A stretch of 64,000 bases of DNA from Rhizomys pruinosus (taxonomy: Eukaryota > Chordata > Mammalia > Rodentia > Spalacidae), in contig VZQC01007114.1 in the NCBI GenBank assembly GCA_009823505.1, forward strand, positions 1,455,352 to 1,519,351, written 5' to 3'. Made by a program: the position numbers and the translations under genes. Positions 50,278 to 64,000 of the stretch are shown piece by piece. Below the pieces are notes generated by a model that was not told the DNA's origin, made no database searches, and saw nothing but the letters and a program-made list of their open reading frames with translations. How positions within the stretch are numbered: the first letter of the stretch is position 1; each line of letters opens with the position of its first letter.

Positions 50278-50590
50278 CACAGCCAAAATCATCCTAAATG
50301 GAGAAGAGACAGAAGCATTCCCCTTAAAGGTAAATGGATGGAAATAGAAGATATTATGTTAAGTGAAGTAACACAGTCCCAGAAAAACAAACGACGAATG
50401 GTATCCCTCATCTGTGGATGCTAGCACCAAGTACCTAGTTGTATTTCTTGTGCACAGCCCCTTGAGTTTTTGTCCAAGTAGTTGGGAGTGATGCATATTG
50501 GAAAGAACAACAACAGAAAAAACTGTGTCAAAGAACTGACTGAAACGGTGANTCTTCCACAAGGTAGTTCCAAACAATCAAACGCAGAAT
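50278..50590 (+). mobile_element. Internally deleted L1 fragment
   Basis: CCAAAATCATCCTAAATGGA encodes an ORF2-like AKIILNGEETEAFPLK and is joined at about 50,329 to GGTAAATGGATGGAAATAGA, the ORF2 C-terminus, so the intervening ORF2 is missing. The 3' end (GTGATGCATATTGGAAAGAA, AAAGAACTGACTGAAACGG) follows. The only ambiguous base of the window (N at 50,552) lies in it. Confidence 0.75.
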
Positions 50591-52080
50591 TCCTTCGCAA
50601 ACTTGAATGGCTTACCTTACCGCTCTGATCGTGCCGAGAAATGCAATTTTTTAAATGGTGCTCATTGGACAGTTGTATTGGAATTATTAAATTATAAGGT
50701 TCTGATGTCTTCAGTTGATTTCTCTCTATTCTCTGTGTACTTTGGGCCAAGTCAATTCTGATATAATGGACATGGAGCAGTGATTACAAATTGGGACCTT
50801 TTAACACAGGAAAAAAAAAAAAACCAATGCCACAGATGATAAAAAGAAATTCTTAAACTGCCCACATGGTTGGTTCAACTGAAGGTGTATTTTATTTGTA
50901 TATATTAGCGTCAAGTTAATAGTCATTTCCAGTTTGAAAACCTCTAATAATTTGTTATTCCTGAAGTTAAAGTCTATACACTGGAAAGTGTTAGGGAAAG
51001 AAAAACCTTTATATTAAAATGATGCAAGAGTTGTTTTTATTCTCAGTTGTTTTCACCACACTAGAACCTGGGAGACAAATCCAACAATGCATGAAAACTT
51101 AAAAATACAGCTACAAAGAACAGCTCCGCAGTCTTATTGATAAACTGATATATTGGTTATTATCATTGATGATTATTAAAACTATTTGAATTCCGTCTTC
51201 AAATGTAACGGTTCTTTCAGAAAAACTGGAAGAGGCTTTAGGAATAAAGCATTTTGTCCATCATTTACCTTCATCTGTCAGTTAAAATAACTGAATTTTT
51301 TTTTCAGGAAGAATAAAAAGAAAGGTTTTTACTCTGTGTTCAGTGTGCTTGTCAGAGATGTCTTTATTGTCATTGCAAGAGCTGTCTGTGCAATTTCCTC
51401 CTCCTTGATAGGATAATATACTGACCTTCATCTTTTAGACAGAATAAAACAGGTTAGGGTGGCACTACCCACCTCCTACATACAACGAGAGACAAAGGAA
51501 CCTTCGAGAATCAAAATCCTTTCTATTTCATTTCCTCCGTGTTCTCAGACAGAACTTAGAAAGCAAGGGTGAATATTAACTAAGGTCTGAAAATTTGTGA
51601 ACTTCTCCAAAGCAAGCCAAGGTAGTAGTAGGGCTACTATGGGGAGGAGAGAAAAGAGAAAGCCAAAACATCTCTACGGCCCCAGAATCAAGTGTGTTCA
51701 AGAGACATTTCCAGCATACCTTGGTGAATCTTTTTAAAGTTAGAATAAAGAAATGCAGGCAGAGAGGTATCGATACAGAAACAGATACAGAATGGAAGGG
51801 CTACAGGCTTGAGGTTATAAAGAGGAGAATTTTGTTTTCTTGTGTGTTTGTTTGCTTAATGGTAAGTGTTGAAAATGTTAAATTGGGATTGATCAGGGTG
51901 ACCTCAGGAGTAGATAGTTCTTTATTAAGAACAGAGAAGGACCACAGCTTCTCTGCGGGCTAAAAACTAGGCACCGAAGCTTTGTTGGTCTTGGAGGTTT
52001 CATGGTGCTCCGGAAAAAAAAAGAATTAGAGTGGTATGTTTCCTGCGAGTTATGTTGTTTTGGTTAAATTTTTTTTTTTA

Positions 52081-52329
52081 AACTTATTTATTTAATTTGA
52101 TTTATTTATTAAGGTGTATGAATATACGGTCTGCATGCAGGTCTGTGCAACCCGTGTCGTGCAAATGCCGCGGAGTCAGAAGAGGTCTCGAATTCCCCTG
52201 GAGCGGGAGTTCTCCTGGAATTGGAGTTTCAGACGGCTCTAGGGCCGCCATGTGGGTGACGGGGATAGACCTGGGTCCTCTGTAAGAGCGTGTCGGCGCT
52301 TTAACCGCTAGGGCCATCGCTCCAGCCCC
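52081..52329 (-). repeat. B2 SINE, antisense, indel-rich
   Basis: Full layout with the 17-bp duplication, but single-base gains and losses (GCAACCCGTGTCGTGCAAAT, GGGCCATCGCTCCAGCC) break every landmark. Confidence 0.9.
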
Positions 52330-52580
52330 CTTTTTATTTTTCTTGTATGTGTATGAAATGTACTGTCTGCAGGTAAGGTTGTGCACCCGGGTCAGGCAAT
52401 GCCAGAGGAGGTCAGAAAGGGTCTCAGATTCCCCTGGAACTGGAGTCAAAGACGGTTCTCAGCCGCCATGATTCGTCAAAGACGGTTCTCTCAGCCGCAA
52501 TGGGGGTCTGGGAATTGAACCCCCCGTCCTCGGCAATAGCAGTCGGCGCTCTTAAACCCCTAGGCCATCTCCTCCATCCC
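52330..52580 (-). repeat. Second antisense B2, abutting the first
   Basis: It starts TTTTTATTTTTCTTGTATGTG and ends TAGGCCATCTCCTCCATCCC. A segment of about 29 bp (TCAAAGACGGTTCTC with AGCCGCCATG) is tandemly duplicated at 52,447-52,502. Confidence 0.88.
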
Positions 52581-52599
52581 CAATTTTTTTTTTTTTTCT

Positions 52600-52720
52600 T
52601 ACTTTTTTCCTTTCTTCGTTCTTCCTCCTTCTTCATCCTTCCTTCCTTCCTTCAGGCTCTACTGCCTTCCTTCCGTCCCTTCCTTCCCTTCCTTCCTTTC
52701 TTTGCTTTCATTTTCTTTCA
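52600..52720 (+). repeat. (TTCC)n-rich pyrimidine tract
   Basis: Interrupted CCTTCCTTCC runs. Confidence 0.9.
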
Positions 52721-52847
52721 TTCTTTATTTTCACAGTTTCGGGTTTCGGGACAAGTGCTGGGTTAGGGGTTGGGTTTCTTGCAGTTTCTGGGCTGGGGGT
52801 TTCTCAGTTGAGCTGGGGCTTTCCAATCTGAGACATTTATCCTTCAA

Positions 52848-53047
52848 GTGCTAGAAAGATGGCTGGCTCAGCAGAAAGAACATTTTTTGCATAGAACTTG
52901 GGTCAATTCCCAGCAGCCACATACTAGCTACAACTGCCTGTAACTCCAGTTCCAAGGTATGCCTGTGCAGCCCTCATCATTACATGAAACGGGTGCATTT
53001 ACACACACGCAGGCGAATACATTCATACTCATAAAAATGGAAATAAT
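52848..53047 (+). repeat. B2 SINE, diverged
   Basis: GCTAGAAAGATGGCTGGCTC head and TAACTCCAGTTCCAAGG middle with ACATTCATACTCATAAAAAT tail. Confidence 0.85.
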
Positions 53048-53049
53048 AG

Positions 53050-53290
53050 GCTGAAAAGATGGCCAGCGGTTAAGAGCGCGACCGCTCTTACAGAGGACGC
53101 CGAGTTCAATCCTCAGCACCCACATGCGGCTGAGAACCGTCTGAAGCTCGCAATTCCAGGGAACTCCAGTTCCAGGGGAATCCGAGACCTCTTCTGACCT
53201 CCGCAGCAGTGCACGAACGGGTGAACAGACTTGCATGCAGACAATCATTCATACACATACAGAAATAAATAAAATTAATAAAAAAAAGAA
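53050..53290 (+). repeat. B2 SINE with the 17-bp duplication
   Basis: GGCTGAAAAGATGGCCAGCG to ACATACAGAAATAAATAAAA. Two SINEs in tandem, same strand. Many one-base deletions relative to other copies. Confidence 0.9.
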
Positions 53291-54295
53291 ATAGAATAAT
53301 AAGATATTTTTTAAAAATTGTTGTCTTTAATGGTTATTTAATTCTGATTTTCTGAAAATTAAGGAATGGAAATTGGCCTCAAATTTAAGAGGAAAGATTG
53401 AAGAACATAGATTACTTGCTCAGATTAGGCTAGTGAATTTTGTAACAATCTCTAAGACAATCATAAAACCAATGGTTGAAGGTGGGGATGAAGCTGGGCT
53501 TTCTCTGAGAGGCAAGTTTTATCAAGTTCAATGTCAATGACGGTCACCACTTTAAACTTGGTAACAATCCCTATTGTACCATAATTTTTTTCATCATTAA
53601 AATGAATTGGTCGAGTGAATTGTCTTCTAAATAAGAATACAAGTTCATGGAATTATGCACATGAGATATTATGAAACCTCTGTACCTGTCATTATCATCC
53701 ACCTTTCCATTTCACCATCTCATCTGATACACAAAATTTATAGCCTACACGAGGGACTGCCCTAGGTACTAGAGTATTTAACAAATGAATGAATGGATGA
53801 ATCTACCTCTTTTCATTTCAAGTTTTCCTCAATGTAATTAGCAAAATATTAACAGGACAAAAATTCAATGTTATATTTTGCAAATATGTGTGGACAGCTT
53901 GGGAGAGAAGCAAACATGAGAACAAGGGAATTTTACAAAGAAGGAAGTAGAGAAGACTCAGCAGACGGACATGAAGCAGAAAAAAACATGGCAAAGTATG
54001 GGCTTTTTTTTAATGGATTTTTTATGGCAAAGTTGTCTTACAATGACATTGTTATGTTTATCTTTCCTTAAAAGCCCTTGAGAGCTGGGTGTTCCTGTTA
54101 CTAATTAGGATTAGAGTACAAAATAGATAAATCAGTTTGATTGAAATAATTTGGTGACTAGAAGACCCAGTTTTTGAATCCAAGATGTTCTGTCTCCACA
54201 CCCTGTGTTATTTCTCCTGCAAAATTGGCCCAGTCTCACCTCCTGTCCCTGTGTGGCTGCTTGTGATGCTGGCATGCCATCACTGTTTCTTTGTG

Positions 54296-54530
54296 AGCAG
54301 TTCTCCTTCTGCTGCTCCTCCTCTCGTCCTCCTCTTCTCCTGTTCTTTTCTCTTCTTTTTTTTTCCTCTCATTCTTCTTCCTCTTCTCTTCTTCCTCCTC
54401 CCCTCCTCTGCTCCTTCTCCCTCTCTGCCTTCTCCCATCATCTGTCCTCCCGCCTCTCTCTCTCCTCTCCATCTCCCTATCCCTCCCCAACTCCCCACCC
54501 ACCTCACTTCTTCCATGAGTGATTTTTCCT
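54296..54530 (+). repeat. Pyrimidine-rich low-complexity tract
   Basis: CTCCT/TCTTC-rich DNA giving long open frames in several phases; no gene implied. Confidence 0.85.
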
Positions 54531-55079
54531 TGCCGCACCTCTACCATCACAGCCTGCTTCAACACAGGTGCAGAAACTATAGACCAGGAAACCATGGGCT
54601 GAATTCTCGTGAAACCCTGGAACCAACATAAACTTTTCTCCCTTAAAAGCAGATTCACTTGAAGGTTTCTTAAAAATTATTTGCATTTTTTGTATAATTT
54701 ATTATATTTTATTTTATTTTGCTTCAGGGATGTATTGTCAACGTGTCAAGAAAGCGACTAACCCAGGACTGCTGTAGCAAAGAAGATCTACTCATAGGAC
54801 TCTGTGGTCATCAAATCATCCTGAGTCTCTGGGTTTATGCACAAAGTGCTTTTCTTGAGAGAAATGACTGAGCCTGGAAAGAATCTGCTGTGAGTGTGGA
54901 AATGACGTCAAGTGCAGTGTGTTTTTAAGGTCTGGAAACCTGTGATAAACACTTGAGGTAATACGTTAATAAAGAGGCAAGGTGTTACTTTGGCTATTCT
55001 CTCTGAATGGGAACAGTCTCTGTTGGAGGGGCAGAGAAGACTCTGGAGAGACTCAGAAAATTACAAAGAGGTTATTTTT

Positions 55080-55235
55080 TAAAAATATTTTTATTTGTTA
55101 TTTTTATGTGATGATGGATTGTCTGCATGTGTTGTAAGTGCACCTGAGTCCATGGCAAAATGCCAGGAGTTCAAGAGAAACATAAGATCTCCTGGAACTA
55201 AGGTTATGGATGACTGTGAGCTCACATTGTGCGGC
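55080..55235 (-). repeat. B2/B3 SINE remnant, antisense
   Basis: TTTTATGTGATGATGGATTG, TGTCTGCATGTG and CTCCTGGAACTAAGGTTATG follow the antisense B2 order. The head is lost. Confidence 0.65.
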
Positions 55236-55487
55236 AAAGATGCTCACCTAAGGACAGATGGTCAAAGAGAGGTGAAAGCCAGGCTTAGAAGACCCCCATC
55301 AAGCCTTCCCTGCGATGACAACTTCTGCCCACTAGGCCTCAGTTTTTAAAGCTCTCACCTCCCAATGTTGCCCCAGGCTGTGATCTTAGACATAAAGAGA
55401 CATTCTAGAACCGAACTACAGCAGATGGCCAAACTATAGCACCTGGTATAGGCAAAAAAGGTCTTGTTCCAAGGCCACATATATCTT

Positions 55488-55748
55488 TTTTTTAAAATTT
55501 TTTTTTATTATTAATTTTATTTATTTCTGTATGTGTATGAATGTACTGTCTGCTGCAAGTTTGTGCACCCCGTGTATGGCACGCCGCAGAGGTCAGAAGA
55601 GGGTGTCGGATTTCCCCCTGGAACTGGAGTTCTCCCGGAATTGGAGATTCAGAGGTTCTCCGCCGCCATGTGGGTGCTGGGGATCAAACCGCGGTCCTCT
55701 GTAAGAGCCAGTCGGCCTCTCTTAACGCTAGGCCATCTCTCCAGCCCG
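55488..55748 (-). repeat. B2 SINE, antisense, shared by both arms
   Basis: CCACATATATCTT at 55475-55487 and CCACATGTATCTT at 55749-55761 are the TSD. The mirror copy begins at 63,843 in the right arm, so this B2 inserted before the duplication. Confidence 0.93.
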
Positions 55749-55927
55749 CCACATGTATCTTAAAAGGTGCTATTATTAGGTCAGTTCTAACGAGAGCTCA
55801 ATGTTCAAGGCCCCAACGAGAAAGGAAAAGAAGTTCAGCCCACAGTTGGGTTAATGAACAGATTCTTTTTTCTAAAGAGCCAGGGGCACAAAAGAGTTCA
55901 GTGCAGTAAGAAGGTGTGCGGTCCAAC

Positions 55928-56150
55928 GGGCTGGAGGAGATGCCGGCAGGTTAAGAAGCACAGGCAGGGCTGCTCTTGCGAGGACTGGGTTTGGTTCCCA
56001 GCACCCCAATATAGTGGCTGATGGAGCATCCATACTGCCAGTTTCAGAGAATCCAATGCACTCTTCTGACCTTCACAAGCATTGTAGCAACAGGTGTACT
56101 TACACACATGCAGGAATTACCTACTCTAATACACATAAGTTTTTAAAAAT
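55928..56150 (+). repeat. B2-like SINE in left arm (mirror of 63,448-63,670)
   Basis: GGGCTGGAGGAGATGCCGGC to ACTCTAATACACATAAG. The same insertion occurs in inverted form in the right arm. Confidence 0.85.
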
Positions 56151-56161
56151 AATATAATATT

Positions 56162-56702
56162 TTCAAGTCAAATTTTTATTAATATTTGTGCATTTCATAA
56201 AAAATATTTACAAAATCAAATCTAGAACCTTGCCTCCCTCCTGCATCCCACATCCACAGAGCCATGCATTGAGGCCAAACATTTTTTCTCTTTTACCTCA
56301 GTTCTCTCAAAATGTCCTTTAATGCAGAGTTTATGTTGTTTCCAGCAGTCAACCTCTTCTAGTCAGTTTCTTTGAAAAAACCAGTCTTTTCTTCTGTTGT
56401 TGTTTTGTTATTCCTTCCCAAATGCATCATCCAAAATATGCACCATATGCATGCCACCACATATATCACGATTTTAGCATCTTCAAGCTTATGATTTTTT
56501 TTCTTTATAGGCTGAAGATGTCATTTTTAAGTCTCATCCTTGGCAAGCCCGTTAAACCACTATCATCTTCTGCCCTTTGTGCTCCACACTGGGTGTTTTC
56601 CTTCCCATGGGGCACCAAATGAGGTCCATAAGCACCATGTCCTGTCTGATCTTCCTGTACTGGTTCTCCCATGATACTAGCCTGGGTTGTCCAACAATGG
56701 CA
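56162..56702 (-). mobile_element. L1 3'-UTR sequence, left arm
   Basis: This is the mirror image of 62,921-63,440. Its L1 3' end (AATTTTTATTAATATTTGTG, antisense) is at the left and it abuts the Rbbp4 pseudogene at about 56,702. Confidence 0.65.
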
Positions 56703-59146
<2,444 letters not shown>

Positions 59147-59214
59147 GGCGGGAGGTGAGCCTGGAAGATTCTTTGAGAGACATGAGTCTTTCAGTAACAT
59201 ATTGGAATGGGTTG

Positions 59215-59370
59215 AAAACGTCTCCTCGTGGTGCACGCCTTTATCCCACACTCAGGAGGCAGAGGCAGGCAGATCTCTGTGAGTTCAAAGGCCAGCCTGG
59301 TCTCAGAGTGAGCCCAGGCCAGATGGGACTAAAGGGAGACCCTGTCTCAAAAATACCAAAAAGAAAATAG
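59215..59370 (+). repeat. B1 SINE, left arm (mirror of 60,525-60,665)
   Basis: GTGGTGCACGCCTTTATCCC to GAGACCCTGTCTCAAAAATA. Present in both arms in opposite orientation, so older than the duplication. Confidence 0.9.
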
Positions 59371-59805
59371 GGAAAAAAAAAGAAAAGCTGTGGTCATCAT
59401 ATTGAAGGATGGCAAAAAGCAGGCAGCCACAGGGTAGCTGCCACTTGCCAGTAAGACCAGCGAAAACAAGTGTGCTCTTGTTTTTTTTCTTTTTTCTTTT
59501 GTCTTTTAACTAAGATCAGTTTTATACCTGAAAGTACAAATTTTAATCATGCCTTACTATTTAATTTTTTCTGGTTATACTTTTCTTTTTGGCGTTTAGG
59601 GCCACACAGTGTAGCCCAGTTAACCAAGGTTTTGTGTTTTCAAGTCCAATGGAGGGAATTGGTCCTCAAGGGTCACTCAGGCATTTTTTTTGGGGGGGGG
59701 CCCTTGGCCCCTTTTGGGTTTTCAATTACCCAGTTCCATCCACTCAAGGACAAAGTCAGTCTTGCTAACCATCTTCCTTCTACATTTTTAACTTCTTATT
59801 ATATA

Positions 59806-60087
59806 CTAAGATATCTATAATATATATATATATATTAATACATATATATAAATAAAAATATAAATATAAAAATAATATATAAAAATGAAAAATGAAAAAA
59901 AAAATCAATCTAGACCCGTGTCCCCCACCCTACCTCTCCACCACCACCAGAGTTATCTAGTGCATTCTGCCAACATGCTTTTTCATTCATTTTTTCTCAG
60001 TTATTTCTCAAACTATCTCATGTGGAAGTTGACTGTTTTGAGAAATTCACTTATATATATTTATTTATATATAATTATATATATATA
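59806..60087. other. Spacer of the inverted repeat
   Basis: About 282 bp. (TA)n-rich DNA at both sides brackets an antisense L1 3' tail at about 59,895-60,050. Its words AATCTAGACCCGTGTCCCCC and ACATGCTTTTTCATTC parallel the reverse complement of 63,310-63,385. Confidence 0.7.
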
Positions 60088-60524
60088 TATATAATAAGAA
60101 TTTAAAAATTAAGGAAGACTGGTTTAGCAAGACCTGACTTTGTCCTTGAGTGGATGGAACTGGTAATTGAAAACCCAAAAGGGGCCAAGGGCTCTCCCCC
60201 CCAAAAAAAATGCCTGAGTGACCCTTGAGGACCAGATCCTCACATGACCTTGAGAAAACAAAAACCTTGGTTAATCTGGGCTAACTGTGTGGCCCTAAAC
60301 ATCCAAAAAGAAAGTATAACCAGAAATAAATAAATAGTAAGGCATGATAAATTGTACTTCAGGTATAAAATGAGATCTTAGTAAAAAGACAAAAAGAAAA
60401 AGAAAAAAAAAAAGAGCACAGTTGTTTCGCTGGTCTTACTGGCAAGTGCAGCTACCCTGTGGCTGCCACTGCTTTTGCCATCCTTCAATATGAGACACAG
60501 CTTTTCTTTTTTTTTCCTCTTTTC

Positions 60525-60665
60525 TTTTTTGGTATTTTTGAGACAGGGTCTCCCTTTAGTCCCATCTGGCCTGGAGCTCACTCTGTAGACCAGGCTGGCC
60601 TTGAACTCACAGAGATCTGCCTGCCTCTGCCTCCTGAGTGCTGGGATTAAAGGCGTGCACCACAA
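60525..60665 (-). repeat. B1 SINE, antisense, right arm
   Basis: GAGACAGGGTCTCCCTTTAG to GGGATTAAAGGCGTGCACCA. Confidence 0.93.
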
Positions 60666-60733
60666 GGAGACAGCTTTTCAACCTTCCAATATGTACTGAA
60701 GACTCATGTCTCTCAAAGAATCTTCCAGGCTCA

Positions 60734-62920
<2,187 letters not shown>

Positions 62921-63440
62921 TGCCATTGTTGGACAACCCAGGTAGTATCATGGAGACCAGTACAGGAAGATCAAGACAGGACATGGTGCTTACTGGACCT
63001 CATTTGGTGACCATGGGAAGGGAAAACCACAGTGTGGAGCACAAGGGCAGAACTGATAGTGGTTTACGGGCTTGCCAAGGAGGAGCCTTCAAACATGACA
63101 TCTTTCAGCCTAATAAAGAAAAAAAATCATAAGCTGAAGATGCTAAAATCTGTGATATATGTGGCATGCATATGTGCATATTTTGGAGTGATGCATATTG
63201 GAAGGAATAACAACAACAACAAGAAAAAGACTGGGTCAAAGAACTGACTGAAGAGTTGAACTGCTTGAAACAATAAACTTCTGCATTGAGAATTTTGAGA
63301 GAGACTGAGTAAAAGATGAAAAACATGTTTGGCAATGCATGAGCTCTGGTGGGGTGGGGAGGCAGGGAGGGAGGCACAGGTCTAGATTTGATTTGAAATA
63401 TTTTTATGAAATGCACAAAGATTCAATAAAAATTTGACTG
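62921..63440 (+). mobile_element. L1 3'-UTR directly joined to the pseudogene
   Basis: 62,921-63,008 matches the dispersed fragment at 44,373. 63,190-63,440 (GTGATGCATATTGGAAGGAA, AAAGAACTGACTGAAG, ATTCAATAAAAATTTGACTG) matches the L1 ends at 18.2 and 50.5 kb. No poly(A) run separates it from the Rbbp4 UTR. Confidence 0.65.
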
Positions 63441-63447
63441 AAAATAT

Positions 63448-63670
63448 TATTTATTTTTAAAATATTATGTGTATGAGAGTGAATTCCCTGCATGTGTGTA
63501 AGTACACCTGTGTCATACAATGCTTGTGAAGGTCAGAAGAGTGCATTGGATCCTCTGAAACTGGAGTTATGGATGCTCATCAGCCACTATATGGGTGCTG
63601 GGAACCAAATCCCAGTCCTCTGCAAGAGCAGCCTGCCTGTGCTCTTAACTGCCGAGCATCTCTCCAGCCC
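63448..63670 (-). repeat. B2-like SINE, antisense, right arm
   Basis: TTTTTAAAATATTATGTGTATG to CCGAGCATCTCTCCAGCCC. Mirror of 55,928-56,150. Confidence 0.88.
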
Positions 63671-63842
63671 TTGGACCCACACCTTCTTACTGCACTGAAC
63701 TCTTTGTGCCCCTGGCTCTATTAGAAAAAGAAATCTGTTCATTAACCCAACTGTGGCTGAACTTTTCTTTCTCTTGGGGCCTTGAACATTGAGCCTCTCT
63801 GTTAGAACTACCTAATAGCACCTTTTAAGATTAATGTGGCCG

Positions 63843-64000
63843 GGGCTGGAGAGATGGCCTAGCGGTTAAGAGCGCCGACTGCTCTTACAGAGGACCCGGG
63901 TTTGATCCCCAGCACCCACATGGCGGCCGAGAACCGTCTGAAATTCCAATTCGAGGAGAACTCCAGTTCCAGGGGAATCCGACACCCTCTTCTGACCTCT
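63843..64000 (+). repeat. B2 SINE, truncated by window end
   Basis: GGGCTGGAGAGATGGCCTAG head, 17-bp duplication present. Mirror of 55,488-55,748. Confidence 0.93.

Larger units (their letters stand above)
40921..55587. other. Gene-free downstream region
   Basis: I recognise no exon here. The region is packed with SINEs and L1 fragments from 41.9 kb on. 45,000-46,000, 50,600-52,020 and 53,300-54,290 show nothing recognisable apart from short A/T runs. 48,950-49,380 has no assigned element and might be an old transposon fragment. Confidence 0.8.

Overview
This window looks like genomic DNA from a muroid rodent. It is dense in B1, B2, B3-like, B4/ID-like and L1 retroelements, has many CA/GA/GAAA microsatellites, and shows vertebrate-type splice sites. 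Many B2 copies carry a 17-bp internal duplication that I do not associate with the mouse or rat consensus, so a cricetid, gerbil or related lineage is plausible, but I cannot name the species from sequence alone.

The only intact protein-coding gene I can support is the 3' portion of Sox5 (SoxD-group HMG-box transcription factor) on the + strand. Five coding exons lie at 7642-7787, 24481-24589, 27480-27653, 33739-33955 and 35846-36149 (stop TGA at 36147-36149). They join in phase to give the C-terminal 315 residues: the end of the central helical region, the whole HMG box (split by an intron inside a Gly codon) and the acidic C-terminal tail. The upstream exons and the promoter are outside the window. 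A 3' UTR with several possible poly(A) signals follows.

The Sox5 introns (1-7641, 7788-24480, 24590-27479, 27654-33738, 33956-35845) hold interspersed SINEs, an L1 3' end, a large 48-bp-unit minisatellite (2172-3687, about 31 units) and microsatellites. Several repeat-free stretches with CpGs could be conserved regulatory elements (9.1-9.66, 14.55-15.14, 19.19-19.44 and 30.18-30.68 kb); this is inference.

From about 41 kb to the end the window is gene-free and repeat-rich. The notable structure is a large inverted repeat: a left arm 55588-59805 and a right arm 60088-64000, separated by about 280 bp of AT-rich DNA containing an antisense L1 3' tail. The right arm runs off the window. Each arm carries a copy of a processed Rbbp4 (WD-repeat histone chaperone) pseudogene fused to L1 3'-UTR sequence. 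The arms share a frameshift and a nonsense change, but the left arm alone has an extra B2 insertion, so at least part of the duplication is real and old enough to have been hit afterwards. The 50.5-57.5 kb stretch contains one N and SINE copies with many one-base indels, suggesting lower consensus quality there. No tRNA, rRNA, CRISPR array or complete autonomous transposon was seen.
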